The notes beneath the pieces are model-generated. The model was not told the origin of the DNA. It worked only from the letters and a program-made list of their open reading frames with translations, and ran no database searches. Below are positions 30,083-38,557 of a stretch of DNA of 64,000 nucleotides, in pieces (position 1 is the stretch's first letter; every line of letters starts with the position of its first letter). The position numbers were made by a program, and so were the translations under genes. Source of the stretch: a virus; the IMG/VR virus record IMGVR_UViG_3300009551_000005, positions 1-64,000 of that record; one strand, written 5' to 3'.

Positions 30083-31636
30083 GTGCTCGCTCCGAGCATC
30101 AAGTTCACGCAGGGCGTGACTGTCGGTACGCCGAACGTCGCGCTCATGGGCGTGCTCACGACGTCTGTCACCGCGCAGGCCAACACCGCCGACGGCTCGA
30201 AGCGGTGGGTGTTCTCGTGGATCGACGCACCTCCGACGTCCGCCATCACGCGCGCGCAGGCGGTGCAGGACTCGGGGTCTGTCTCCGCTCTCACCTTCTC
30301 ACCCGACGTCGCGGGCTGCTACTGCCTCCAGCTCGATTCGTACGATGCCAACGGCGCGCGAGCGACGGTCTATCTCTGCTTCGGTGTCCTGAACGCGCAC
30401 GGCAGGCTCCCGAGCTTTCCGGCGATGGTTCCTTTCGCGGGCTTCCCTGAGATCACCGCCTACCAGTGCATGAACTTCAGCGGAGGGACTCGCGGCTACG
30501 CGCCCTACGTCGAGGCCTACAACGCCGCGGTGGATGCCGGCGGCGCGGGCGGCAACGCACTCCAGCTCCAGGGCGTGGACATCTCGAACGTCGCGCCGAC
30601 GAACGGTCAGGCGCTCGTCTATGTGAACGGCACGACGAAGTGGACGCCGACGAGCCCCACGGGGAGTCTCGGCGGCACGTATCTCACGCCCACGGTCGTG
30701 GCCATCGACGGCGCGGCCGGCACCGTGCCCGTCAACTGCGCGGCGATGACGTGGGCAGACGCCGCGGGCGCCCCCGTTATCGGACAGGGCGCGCACGCAA
30801 GCGGGACGTCGGCGGTGATGACCGTCGAGTCGCAGCAGTCCTCCTCTGGGAGCGCCGGCGGCTTGGTCCTTCGCGGCGGCAAGGGCAGCGTCGCGGGCGG
30901 CAACGTCGACATCCAGGTTGCGGCCACGACGACCTACGCCGTCATCGGTCGTTTCACCTCCGCCGGGTTCTTCCCTGGCACCTCTTGGCACTCGTTCCAA
31001 AACGGCTTCATCGAGATTGGCGCCGTGGGTGGCGTCACGGTGCCGAATACGGGCACCGTCCGTCTCGTCAACAACGGCTCGCTCCAGTCCTTCACGGGTG
31101 GCGCACCCGGCACCGGGCTCTCGCTTCTCTCGTGGAGCGGCACGACCATCACGCTGGGCAACGCCTCCAACGCCTCATCGCTCAGCCTGCAGGTGGCGGG
31201 CGATCTCACGTTCACGCCTTCGGGCAAGGCAGTCATCCAGAGCGCTACCAAGTGGATGAAGGGCGGCGTCTCGCACGCGGGCTGGACGTTCTCTGACCAG
31301 GCGGACCCCCAGCTCACGAACAACACACCGACCGCGGTCTACACGTTCGCGACGAACAATGGCTCGAACTACTGCAAGGCGAAGATCGTCGGCACGCGCA
31401 ACGACCAGGCAGCGGCCTTTGCGCAGGAGCTCAAGTACGCGGCCCTGAACAACGCCGGCACCCTGAGCGACCTCGCCGTGGTGAGCACGCTCTCCGGTCC
31501 CGACTCGGTCAGCACGGGCTCCACCATCACGGCGACGATGGGTCGCTCCGGCACGAATGTGGTGGTCACCATCACGAGCAATGCCGCCGAGACCTGGAAC
31601 TTCCACGTCGAGTTCGAGGCGACTATTCAGCCGTGA
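30083..31636 (+). CDS. Fibre-like structural protein, 517 aa
   Basis: Thr/Gly/Ala/Ser-rich beta protein. The N-terminal 120 residues form an Ig-like domain with a Cys pair (GCYCLQLDSYDANGARATVYLC). The middle has Gly-rich repeated strands (GGLVLRGGKGSVAGGNVDIQ). The end (CKAKIVGTRNDQAAAFAQEL) resembles fibre C-termini. GTG start; GTGA overlap with the next gene. Confidence 0.7.
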   Translation: MLAPSIKFTQGVTVGTPNVALMGVLTTSVTAQANTADGSKRWVFSWIDAPPTSAITRAQAVQDSGSVSALTFSPDVAGCYCLQLDSYDANGARATVYLCFGVLNAHGRLPSFPAMVPFAGFPEITAYQCMNFSGGTRGYAPYVEAYNAAVDAGGAGGNALQLQGVDISNVAPTNGQALVYVNGTTKWTPTSPTGSLGGTYLTPTVVAIDGAAGTVPVNCAAMTWADAAGAPVIGQGAHASGTSAVMTVESQQSSSGSAGGLVLRGGKGSVAGGNVDIQVAATTTYAVIGRFTSAGFFPGTSWHSFQNGFIEIGAVGGVTVPNTGTVRLVNNGSLQSFTGGAPGTGLSLLSWSGTTITLGNASNASSLSLQVAGDLTFTPSGKAVIQSATKWMKGGVSHAGWTFSDQADPQLTNNTPTAVYTFATNNGSNYCKAKIVGTRNDQAAAFAQELKYAALNNAGTLSDLAVVSTLSGPDSVSTGSTITATMGRSGTNVVVTITSNAAETWNFHVEFEATIQP

Positions 31637-32496
31637 TCCACGCGCCTTCACTTCGCGAGGTCGAGCACGTACGGCGCACGCGCAAGGCATCGCCGCGCAT
31701 GCTCATGTCGCCCGCGGGCTTCCCGACGGCGATGGGCTCGTGGAGCGCCGCGAATTGGACCCCGGCGAAGGCGACAGGAATCCTTGACTGGTTCTATGGG
31801 CCACACGCGCTCGTCGGTTCATGGCCGAACGAGATCGTCGGCGGTCCGATCTCTCCGGTGCAAGCGACGGGCGCGAACCAGCCGTCGCTTTCCGTCGGCA
31901 TCAATGGTCTCCAGTGCCCCTTCTTCCCGGTCGCGGCTCTCGGGAGCTCCGCGGTCTACGACTGCGGCGCGGTCTCCCCGACGAGCGGGAACAGCTACTG
32001 GGTGTGTGTCGTCGCAAAGGCGACCTCGGGGCTAGGGAGCAACGCGACGATCTACGGTCGTTGGTGGAACAACAACGCGTTCAGCATCGGTAACAACGCC
32101 ACCACCGGAGCCGGTAAGTGCGCCTTTTTCGTGGGCAACGACACCGCCTCGTGTACGGCGACCACCAACGCGGCACCTGGGACGAGCGCGTTCTGCGCCA
32201 TGGGGGTCTGGAACAACAGCAACTCTCCCGGCTCGCCGACAGCAGTCATCTATCTCATCTCCGGCGGCTCTGCGGTGCTTCAGACGTCGAAGAGCACTGC
32301 TGGCTCGGATTACGCGGGCAGCTTCCCTAACCTCGGCACTGGAGACCACACCTCGATCGGTGCGGGTCTTTCTGGAGCCGGCGGTCCGCCGACCGGTGAC
32401 GTGTTCAACGGCTACATCGGCGAGATCTTCGACGGCACCGGCGCGCCGCCCCTAGCGCAAGCCCCCGCGTACATCCTGAAGAAGTGGAACATCTGA
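31633..32496 (+). CDS. LamG-like fibre protein, 287 aa
   Basis: A basic start followed by a jelly-roll pattern: SYWVCVVAKATSG, NNNAFSIGNNATT, AFCAMGVWNNSN, and a C-terminal end FNGYIGEIFDGTGAPP typical of LamG/concanavalin domains. These bind sugars and are common in phage receptor-binding proteins. Start is the GTG of a GTGA overlap. Confidence 0.68.
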   Translation: MIHAPSLREVEHVRRTRKASPRMLMSPAGFPTAMGSWSAANWTPAKATGILDWFYGPHALVGSWPNEIVGGPISPVQATGANQPSLSVGINGLQCPFFPVAALGSSAVYDCGAVSPTSGNSYWVCVVAKATSGLGSNATIYGRWWNNNAFSIGNNATTGAGKCAFFVGNDTASCTATTNAAPGTSAFCAMGVWNNSNSPGSPTAVIYLISGGSAVLQTSKSTAGSDYAGSFPNLGTGDHTSIGAGLSGAGGPPTGDVFNGYIGEIFDGTGAPPLAQAPAYILKKWNI

Positions 32497-32505
32497 GACG
32501 CGTGC

Positions 32506-32511
32506 TAGCCT
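32506..32511 (+). promoter_or_regulatory. Promoter -10 (TAGCCT) with masked-ribosome-site geometry
   Basis: GCCTCCG (32508-32514), overlapping the -10, is perfectly complementary to CGGAGGC (32520-32526), the ribosome site. The predicted transcription start, near 32518, lies between the arms. Confidence 0.55.
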
Positions 32512-32532
32512 CCGGCCTACGGAGGCACGAAC

Positions 32533-32823
32533 ATGGCACGACAGGAAGGCATCACGGGCGGCGACGGCAAGACCTCTCCCTTCGGAGACGGCAACGGCAA
32601 GCCGCAGCACTCTCCCTCCAAGCCCAGGAACTTCGCCGCAGAGCCGGACCCCATGCCGGGCAGCGCGGTGGGACCCAACACCAACGGCGGTGCGTGCGCG
32701 GACTCCATCCCGGAAGGGAACGGGGGACGCATCCTCACGCGCGATCCCGGTCCGGTGAGCAAGGCGAATCACGCGAGCGGTGTCACCGGCGTGAGCAAGG
32801 TCCCGTTCAAGGGTCTCAAGTAG
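32533..32823 (+). CDS. Gly/Pro-rich small protein, 96 aa
   Basis: Low-complexity Gly/Asn/Pro/Lys protein (GGDGKTSPFGDGNGKPQHSP) without predicted fold. GGAGG ribosome site before the ATG. Probably a minor virion or scaffold component given its place between fibre and head genes; function not recognised. Confidence 0.6.
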   Translation: MARQEGITGGDGKTSPFGDGNGKPQHSPSKPRNFAAEPDPMPGSAVGPNTNGGACADSIPEGNGGRILTRDPGPVSKANHASGVTGVSKVPFKGLK

Positions 32824-32830
32824 GCGCGCG

Positions 32831-33262
32831 GTGTCGATCCTCGTCAGCCTCGCCGGCGCGGTTCTTCAGGCGCAGCCGGGCAGCCAGGGGCAGGACCAAG
32901 CGTCCTTCCCCTCCGGTGCGCTCTCCGTGCCCTTCGAGCTCGTTCAGAACCCGAAGCTCGCGAACGTCGACACCGGCGTGATGCGTCCGAACGTGCAGTC
33001 GCCCAACGCCCCCGCCACCATGCAGGGCGTGGGCGCTTCACCCGCGCCGGTGACGGCGGGGCACACGCTCTATCTCCGCACGGCCACGCAATTCATGGTG
33101 CAGTTCATCACCCAGAACCCGGCGGGTGGCGGAAACATCACCGGCACCGCTCTTCCGCTCATGGGCCTTTGCGTGTGGGAGTTCCCGCCGAACGGGCAGC
33201 TCGTGGGTCTCACGCTCCAGGGTGCGGGGCAGGTCGAATACTACGTCGCCGGCAACCAGTAG
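32831..33262 (+). CDS. Small beta-rich virion protein, 143 aa
   Basis: GTG start 8 bp after the previous stop. A hydrophobic N-terminus (ILVSLAGAVLQAQP) precedes a beta domain ending GLCVWEFPPNGQLVGLTLQG, then AGQVEYY. The pattern is of a small trimer-forming decoration or connector protein. No family is recognised. Confidence 0.6.
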   Translation: MSILVSLAGAVLQAQPGSQGQDQASFPSGALSVPFELVQNPKLANVDTGVMRPNVQSPNAPATMQGVGASPAPVTAGHTLYLRTATQFMVQFITQNPAGGGNITGTALPLMGLCVWEFPPNGQLVGLTLQGAGQVEYYVAGNQ

Positions 33263-33283
33263 ACGCGTGGGGCGCGCGGGCCG

Positions 33284-33289
33284 TAGCCT
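33284..33289 (+). promoter_or_regulatory. Promoter -10 (TAGCCT)
   Basis: TAGCCT with a leader of about 23 nt and AAAGGGAG ribosome site before the ATG at 33319. Confidence 0.5.
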
Positions 33290-33318
33290 GAGCCCAGACA
33301 ACCCAAAGGGAGATCGTC

Positions 33319-34140
33319 ATGACCATCGGCGTGAAGGCCAACGCGCTCGTTCAGCTCCTCAACACCGTTTCCGGTCCGGGCCAGCTCGCCGAGATGATGA
33401 AGCTCATCGGCATTGGCACCGTGATCCGCAACCTGCCGACGTACCTCAACTGCAAGGCGCCTCTCGCTGCGGGTGCAAGCCCGTACGACGGCGCGACGAT
33501 CGGGGCCCTCGTGCTGCCCGACGACGCCAAGGCGGCGAGCATCATCCGCGCCTACGGCCGGACCGGAGGCGTTACCGCCACCGAGCTTGCAGCCCAGGCC
33601 TACGCGGCGACGCCCACCACCGGGCAGATCGCGGTCGCGCCCTCGGGCAACATCGCACTCCTCGGAACGGATGCGTGGACCAACATGGATGTCGCGTACA
33701 TCCCGATGAAGCAGGACCCCGTGGAGCTCGTGCTCCCCTGCGCGTCCAACGCGGCGGCGCTCCCCGTCACGACCAACTCGCAGCTCAACGCGGGCACCGG
33801 TTCCACCGGCGCGGGCGGCGTCATCATGCTGATGGAGGCGGAGATCCTCACCGGCACGACGCCGGGTAAGAAGATCGTCACGCAGGAGTCCGCGAGCACC
33901 GCGGCCACCGGCACCGCGCGCCTCGACCTCGCGAAGGCCAACGTGAAGTTCGCCTCCGCCGACGCCGCGACGCAGGTGCGCGTGAAGCTCGGTGTGGCTT
34001 GCAAGAGCCAGATCACCGGCGTGCTCGGCACGCTGGCGGCGATGGGCTCCCCGGCGCAGGTCATCCCCGCGCCGCCGGTCGTCCAGATCTCGACGCCGGA
34101 CCTCGACGCGCTCCTCGAGGCCGCGAGCACCACCCCGTAA
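33319..34140 (+). CDS. Head decoration-like structural protein, 273 aa
   Basis: Ala/Gly/Thr-rich, mixed helix and strand, without cysteine-rich or signal regions. Own promoter before it and an intrinsic terminator after it suggest strong, separate expression, fitting an abundant virion protein. It lies directly before the scaffold and capsid genes. A capsid decoration or second shell protein is the likely role; no family is recognised. Confidence 0.62.
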   Translation: MTIGVKANALVQLLNTVSGPGQLAEMMKLIGIGTVIRNLPTYLNCKAPLAAGASPYDGATIGALVLPDDAKAASIIRAYGRTGGVTATELAAQAYAATPTTGQIAVAPSGNIALLGTDAWTNMDVAYIPMKQDPVELVLPCASNAAALPVTTNSQLNAGTGSTGAGGVIMLMEAEILTGTTPGKKIVTQESASTAATGTARLDLAKANVKFASADAATQVRVKLGVACKSQITGVLGTLAAMGSPAQVIPAPPVVQISTPDLDALLEAASTTP

Positions 34141-34167
34141 CCAGGACCGCGAGAAGAGCACGGCGAG

Positions 34168-34205
34168 GGGCCGAGCCTCGAGCGGGGTTCGGCCCTTCTG
34201 TCTTT
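34168..34205 (+). terminator. Intrinsic terminator
   Basis: GGGCCGA (34168-34174) pairs with TCGGCCC (34189-34195) and is followed by TTCTGTCTTTT. One of the few T-rich tails in this GC-rich window. Confidence 0.7.
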
Positions 34206-34224
34206 TGAGGAAGGCGAGGAGACC

Positions 34225-35160
34225 ATGTCGGAAGAGAACAAGGACAAGGGCACGCCGGCGGCTGCCGGTGCAGAGGGCGCGAAGGGCACGGAGGCCAAGC
34301 CGCCGAAGGAAGAAGCCGTCGCGAAGCCGGAAGCCAAGGGCGATGCGAAGCCGGAAGCCAAGGGCGAGAAGACGGCTGGCAAGTCCAAGTCGGAGGAAGT
34401 CCAGGCCACCGCGAAGCGCTACAAGCTCGAGGATGATGACGACGAGATCCCGGAAGATGCGGACCTTCTCGACCTCACGCCGCGCGGTCTGAAGAATCGC
34501 CTCACGCGTGCCAAGAACAGCGTTCTCAAGGAGCGCTTCGGCACGACCGACGTCGACTCCATCGTCGCGAAGCTGAAGAAGCTCGAGGAGTTCGAGGAGA
34601 AGGAAGCGAAGGCCAAGAAGGAGAAGATGGACAAGGAGGAGCGCCTCGCTGCCGAGAAGGCAGAAGCCGAGGACCGCGCCGCCAAGGCCGAAGCACGCGC
34701 GAAGGCAGTCGAGGAGGAGCGCGCCGTCGAGAAGGAAGGCACGCGGCTGAAGGGTCTCTGCGAGGACCAGATCAAGCCGAAGTATTGGCGCCACGTGAAG
34801 GCGGACCTCGCCGAGTGGATCCTCAACGGCGAAGATGGTGAGCCGCGCTCCCCCAAGGAGATCCGCGCGCTCAAGGACAAGGACATCAAGAAGTGGCTCG
34901 GGAACTACTTGAAGGACAACCCCGAGTTCTCCGCCGGCGCGGCCGCTGACGCAGCGAAGGCCGCCAAGGAGGAGAAGGACAAGAAGAAGGGTCTGAACAC
35001 CGGCGCGGACAACGATGACGAGAAGACGGGCACCGACGGTGACACCGACCCGTCCGTCGACCCGGCCACCGGCAAGACGCTGAAGCCCGGACGTCCCAAC
35101 TCGATGACGAAGGCGGAGGCGCAAGCCTTCCTCCGCAAGAAGGGCATCGAGCTCCCCTAG
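34225..35160 (+). CDS. Capsid scaffolding-like protein, 311 aa
   Basis: Highly charged Lys/Glu/Ala-rich protein with a long coiled coil (residues about 105-175: KLKKLEEFEEKEAKAKKEKM...) and a disordered N-terminus. This composition, and the position immediately before the major capsid gene, match phage internal scaffolds. It would shape the prohead and then leave or be digested. Ribosome site GAGGAAGGCGAGGAG. The stop TAG overlaps that of the convergent minus-strand gene. Confidence 0.75.
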   Translation: MSEENKDKGTPAAAGAEGAKGTEAKPPKEEAVAKPEAKGDAKPEAKGEKTAGKSKSEEVQATAKRYKLEDDDDEIPEDADLLDLTPRGLKNRLTRAKNSVLKERFGTTDVDSIVAKLKKLEEFEEKEAKAKKEKMDKEERLAAEKAEAEDRAAKAEARAKAVEEERAVEKEGTRLKGLCEDQIKPKYWRHVKADLAEWILNGEDGEPRSPKEIRALKDKDIKKWLGNYLKDNPEFSAGAAADAAKAAKEEKDKKKGLNTGADNDDEKTGTDGDTDPSVDPATGKTLKPGRPNSMTKAEAQAFLRKKGIELP

Positions 35161-35675
35161 CCCGTCTTGTTGCGCGCGAGCCTCTTCTGCTCGCGCTTCT
35201 CGTCCGGCGCGATGGCGAGGAGGATTGTCGTGTGGTCCCTCCCCACGAGCCTCCCGATCTGAGGGTAGCTCAAACCCTTCGCCCGAAGTCTCTTCCAAAA
35301 CTCGACGCGCGCCTCGACGAGCTCCGTCGTCCGCACCCTGCCGAACAGCTCTCGCTCATTCACGAAGTGCTTGGTGCAGACGTCTTCGATGTCAGCGCCG
35401 AACCCGCGGTGACGAGCTGCCTGCGAGAGCCCTTCCTCCACGTTCAGGCGTGCCGCGCGCGCGGTTCCCCACGCGACCCGCGCGCGCATCTTGCCGCCGT
35501 CGAACGTGAGCTTGGCCTCCGCGACGGTCTTGCCGTCGGACACCTGGACTTCATCACCCGGCACGACGTGGTTCACGAGCATCGTCGCGCGTGACCCTTC
35601 GGAGTCGAGGAGCACGAGCCCGTCTTCTTGGCGTTCGAAGTCGACGAAGATGATGACCGGACCCTTCAGGACCAT
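35157..35675 (-). CDS. DnaA-domain-IV-like regulator, 172 aa
   Basis: Residues about 120-160 (EARVEFWKRLRAKGLSYPQI, then GRLVGRDHTTIL) match the DnaA C-terminal DNA-binding signature, in which an IGR...RDHTT motif contacts DnaA boxes. There is no AAA+ ATPase domain. The N-terminal 80 residues are a small beta domain (VPGDEVQVSDGKTVAEAKLT) that loosely recalls CsrA. The ATG at 35675 is supported by CATCCG 6 nt before it; a longer TTG start is less likely. It diverges from the capsid gene and may control it. Confidence 0.7.
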   Translation of the reverse strand: MVLKGPVIIFVDFERQEDGLVLLDSEGSRATMLVNHVVPGDEVQVSDGKTVAEAKLTFDGGKMRARVAWGTARAARLNVEEGLSQAARHRGFGADIEDVCTKHFVNERELFGRVRTTELVEARVEFWKRLRAKGLSYPQIGRLVGRDHTTILLAIAPDEKREQKRLARNKTG

Positions 35676-35687
35676 GGCCGCCGGATG
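35676..35687 (-). promoter_or_regulatory. Leaderless promoter, CAT-type (CATCCG, minus strand)
   Basis: GGCATCCG on the minus strand with 6 nt to the ATG at 35675. Confidence 0.45.
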
Positions 35688-35714
35688 CCGCTGGACGCGA
35701 CCGCTTTCGGCTCG

Positions 35715-35720
35715 TAGATT
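35715..35720 (+). promoter_or_regulatory. Probable capsid promoter (-10 TAGATT)
   Basis: TAGATT with TGGACG 17 bp upstream (35692-35697) as a fair -35. Transcription would start near 35727 and give the capsid mRNA a leader of about 154 nt, the longest in the window. Confidence 0.45.
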
Positions 35721-35880
35721 CCGATCGTCACCAAGCAACAAGCCGAACGAACCACCCACCACGAGAGTACGCGCCTCGGTCAAGAGCGCGGTGAAAGGGC
35801 GGAAGTGAGGTCGAAGGCGTGGAGGCCGACGTGCGTGCCCCCGTGAGCGGCGCGCGAGGCAACCGACCGGAGATCTACCA

Positions 35881-37281
35881 ATGACCCTCGTCCTGGGCGT
35901 ACCGCCCGCAGTTCTCGAGCTCCAGCAGCAGGGACTTCTGGAGCGCGCGTTTCACGATGCTCTCTTCCCCAAGCTCCTCTACCGCCAGGAGTGCAGCGTC
36001 GAGGATTGGCCGGCGAACACGGGCACCACGGTGCTCATGTCCAAGCCCGGGCTCCTGCCGCCCATCACGACGCCCACGACGCCGGGCAGCGACCCGCCGG
36101 ACCAGACGCTCAACTACGAGCAGTGGTTCGCGACGCTCGAGCAGTACAGCGGATCTCTGCCGACGCACATCCCGACGGCGGTGACGGCGAACGCGAACCT
36201 CTTCCTCCGCAACATCCAGCAGCTCGGGATGCAGGCGGGGCAGAGCGTGAACCGCCTCGCGCGCAACAGGATGTTCAAGGACTACCTGGGCGCTCAGACC
36301 AACGCGCTGACGACCATCGGCTCGAGCGACACCACGATCCGCGTCGCTGCGCTGAACGGGTTCCGCTACGTGGTCATCCCCGGCACGAACGTCGCGCCGC
36401 AGCCGGTCTCTTCGTCCTACCCGATGCAGGCGACCGTGGGCACCGCGCCGACCACGGCGACGGTCTCCATCGTGGGCGTCGTGCCCGACAACGCGAGCGA
36501 CCCGGATGGTCCGGGCACTCTCCAGCTCGCGGCCGCCGTCGGCACCGCGTTCGCGACGACGCGCACGCCGGTCATCGGTGCGTACGCGCCCCTTGTCGTG
36601 AACAGCGCGGGTGGCACGAACATCGACAACATCACCGCCGGCGACACGCTGACGCTCCAGCAGGTCATCAACGCCGTCGCGCTCCTCAGGAACGCGAACG
36701 TGATGCCCCACGAGGACGGCTACTACCACGCGCACATCGGCGCGCTGTCGGTGCCGCAGCTCTACGCGGACCCCGTGTTCCAGCGCCTGAACCAGTCGCT
36801 CCCGAACGGGGACATCTACCAGACGGGCTTCGTCGACACGATCAACGGCATCAAGTTCTTCTTGAACACGGAGTCGCCGCTGTACGCGTCGAACAACGTG
36901 GGCAAGCTCACCGCGACCGCGTCTTCGGGCGTGTACGCGGCGGACATCGGGTCGGAGATCGTGAACGGCAACGGCGTCCAGATCGGCATGGTGCTCATCA
37001 CCGGCCGGGGTATCACCTGGGAGAAGCGCCTCGACGAGTCGAACTACGTCACCGAGGCCGGCACCACCGGCAAGATCGGCCAGTTCGATGTCGTGAACAA
37101 CGGCATCCAGGTCATCACCGAGGGCATCCGCCTCATCATCCGCGCGCCGCTCGACAAGCTTCAGCAGGTCGTGTCGGTCTCGTGGAGCATCTCTACGAGC
37201 TTCTCGAGCCAGACCGACTACCTCGCGCAGAGCGGCCCCCAGGCCTACAAGCGCGGGATCGTCCTCCGCCACGCGGCGTAA
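35881..37281 (+). CDS. Major capsid protein, 466 aa
   Basis: Main shell protein of the head. The central segment DTLTLQQVINAVALLRNANV followed by EDGYYHAHIGALSVPQLYAD matches N4-gp56/HK97-fold capsid proteins, where a helix is followed by a Gly-Tyr-Tyr strand. The N-terminus (LLERAFHDALFPKLLYRQEC) and C-terminus (FSSQTDYLAQSGPQAYKRGI) fit too. It lies after the scaffold-like gene. The ATG has GGAG upstream, after a long leader. Confidence 0.85.
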   Translation: MTLVLGVPPAVLELQQQGLLERAFHDALFPKLLYRQECSVEDWPANTGTTVLMSKPGLLPPITTPTTPGSDPPDQTLNYEQWFATLEQYSGSLPTHIPTAVTANANLFLRNIQQLGMQAGQSVNRLARNRMFKDYLGAQTNALTTIGSSDTTIRVAALNGFRYVVIPGTNVAPQPVSSSYPMQATVGTAPTTATVSIVGVVPDNASDPDGPGTLQLAAAVGTAFATTRTPVIGAYAPLVVNSAGGTNIDNITAGDTLTLQQVINAVALLRNANVMPHEDGYYHAHIGALSVPQLYADPVFQRLNQSLPNGDIYQTGFVDTINGIKFFLNTESPLYASNNVGKLTATASSGVYAADIGSEIVNGNGVQIGMVLITGRGITWEKRLDESNYVTEAGTTGKIGQFDVVNNGIQVITEGIRLIIRAPLDKLQQVVSVSWSISTSFSSQTDYLAQSGPQAYKRGIVLRHAA

Positions 37282-37468
37282 TCCGCTTCCCTTCGCCGAG
37301 CGCCTCGGAGATCACCTGCGAGGCCTCGGCGAACGAGTCGCATACGCAGGGCACTTCGCCCGGAACGTACGCGAGCCATCCCTCTCCTTCGCCCTCCGGC
37401 CCGACGATTCCGAACACCTTGGACACCTCGAAGAGGTGGTCGAAGTCGACATCAACGGACACCTTCAT
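37193..37468 (-). CDS. Small minus-strand hypothetical protein, 91 aa
   Basis: The ATG at 37468 is preceded at 8 nt by CATCGA, itself 3 bp from palindrome copy 6. The first 65 residues look natural (MKVSVDVDFDHLFEVSKVFG, CVCDSFAEASQVISEALGEG). The last third is antisense to the capsid gene and Arg/Gly-rich. Function not recognised; probably a small regulator or accessory protein. Confidence 0.5.
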   Translation of the reverse strand: MKVSVDVDFDHLFEVSKVFGIVGPEGEGEGWLAYVPGEVPCVCDSFAEASQVISEALGEGKRITPRGGGRSRACRPGGRSARGSRSGSRSS

Positions 37469-37482
37469 GGCGTCGTTCGATG
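37469..37482 (-). promoter_or_regulatory. Leaderless promoter, CAT-type (CATCGA, minus strand)
   Basis: CATCGA on the minus strand, 3 bp from palindrome copy 6 and 8 nt before the ATG at 37468. Confidence 0.45.
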
Positions 37483-37485
37483 CCG

Positions 37486-37509
37486 CCGTCGGTGATCGAT
37501 CACAGACGG
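37486..37509 (+). promoter_or_regulatory. 24-bp palindrome, copy 6 (one mismatch)
   Basis: One change (C to A at 37504). It lies between divergent genes with a -10-like hexamer exactly 3 bp away on each side: CATCGA (minus) and TAGCCT (plus). Confidence 0.85.
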
Positions 37510-37512
37510 TGC

Positions 37513-37518
37513 TAGCCT
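37513..37518 (+). promoter_or_regulatory. Promoter -10 (TAGCCT)
   Basis: TAGCCT 3 bp after palindrome copy 6. CCTCC (37516-37520) is complementary to the ribosome site GGAGG (37530-37534). Confidence 0.55.
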
Positions 37519-37541
37519 CCACCGGAGACGGAGGAATCCCC

Positions 37542-37922
37542 ATGGCGAGGCACGTACCCAACAAGAACAGCGAAACCGCGGTCCGCGCGCCCATCCAGGG
37601 CGGCACGCTCGGTGTCCCCGCGCAGCCCCAGGCCGCGCCGCTTCCAGGCCCGTTCGTTCATCGGCAGCAGGGTCCCAGGCCGCCGGAGAAGAAGCCGCGG
37701 CGCTGGGAGGTGATGGACAACCCGAGGAAGGGCTCCGACGGTGATTGGCGCGTCCTCTTGAACCACGCGGTGGTCATCCTGAAGAGCGGGAGGATCGTGA
37801 CGGCGCTCAACTACAACCTCGATGAGCTCCGCGCACAGGGCGTGAAGCTGAAGCCCCTCGACCCGCCGGACGAGGAGGAGAACAAGCCCGAAGCGGACGG
37901 CGAAGAAGCCGCGGCGGAGTAG
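37542..37922 (+). CDS. Hypothetical protein, 126 aa
   Basis: A Pro/Gln-rich disordered N-terminus is followed by a short folded segment (WRVLLNHAVVILKSGRIVTA, then LNYNLDELRAQGVKL) and an acidic tail. It is the first gene of the capsid-to-tail run and shares its operator with a divergent gene. A head completion role is possible from position; no family is recognised. Confidence 0.62.
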   Translation: MARHVPNKNSETAVRAPIQGGTLGVPAQPQAAPLPGPFVHRQQGPRPPEKKPRRWEVMDNPRKGSDGDWRVLLNHAVVILKSGRIVTALNYNLDELRAQGVKLKPLDPPDEEENKPEADGEEAAAE

Positions 37923-37926
37923 CTCT

Positions 37927-38139
37927 GTGGGAGTGGAGCTCGTCTACTCTTGCGACGTCTGCAAGGACGTGGCTCACGAGAAGGACTTCTACGCGGGCAA
38001 GCCGCGGTGGACCACGATGAACATCAACTCTCCGAGCATCCCCGGCGTGGGCATTGCGCAGGTGGCTCTCTGTTCGGAGAGGTGCCTGGTGAACTGGCAC
38101 GAGAAGGAAGCTCGTAGGCTGAGAGGCGGTGCGCGGTGA
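37927..38139 (+). CDS. Small zinc-finger-like protein, about 70 aa
   Basis: CDVC near residue 10 and CSERC near 50, with a His-rich end (CLVNWHEKEARRL), suggest a small zinc-bound fold. GTG at 37927 or, two codons later, 37933 could be the start. TAGCTC lies 7 nt before the latter. It overlaps the next start by 4 bp. Confidence 0.6.
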   Translation: MGVELVYSCDVCKDVAHEKDFYAGKPRWTTMNINSPSIPGVGIAQVALCSERCLVNWHEKEARRLRGGAR

Positions 38140-38546
38140 CCCAGATCTCTTCGACCAACCGGGTGAAGGCGCGCCATCACATGGGCTACGGCGGCGTCAC
38201 GCAGGCGCAGACGTTCATCTTGGGCGTGCCGGCGGCGACGCAGCAGCAGTTCATGATCGAGAACGCGCTGAACCAGCTTCTCCCCGAGTCGCTCCCCAAG
38301 TTCGAAGAGATCCTCAAGCAACTCGACGGCATCGAGGAGCGTATCTGGAAGGCCATCGGGAACTTCGAGGCGAACAAGGTCGGCAACATCGAGGTCAACA
38401 CGAAGGCCGACCAGGACATGATCCGCGGCTACCTCTTCTTCCAGGGCGCGCTCGCGAACATGCTCCTCGTGCCGCCGAATCCGAACGACATGCGCCCGTG
38501 GATCGGCGGAAGCGGTGGGATCAACGCGCCCGTGATGCACGGATAG
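38136..38546 (+). CDS. Hypothetical protein, 136 aa
   Basis: GTG start overlapping the previous stop. The helical core (QQQFMIENALNQLLPESLPK, FEEILKQLDGIEERIWKAIG) suggests an oligomeric helical protein, possibly head-tail associated. No family is recognised. Confidence 0.62.
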   Translation: MTQISSTNRVKARHHMGYGGVTQAQTFILGVPAATQQQFMIENALNQLLPESLPKFEEILKQLDGIEERIWKAIGNFEANKVGNIEVNTKADQDMIRGYLFFQGALANMLLVPPNPNDMRPWIGGSGGINAPVMHG

Positions 38547-38557
38547 CAGAGCGGCAG

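Noticed and set aside
35676-35783. Longer TTG-initiated form of the DnaA-like regulator
   Set aside because: The extra 36 codons are poor and the CATCCG hexamer is 6 nt before the ATG at 35675.
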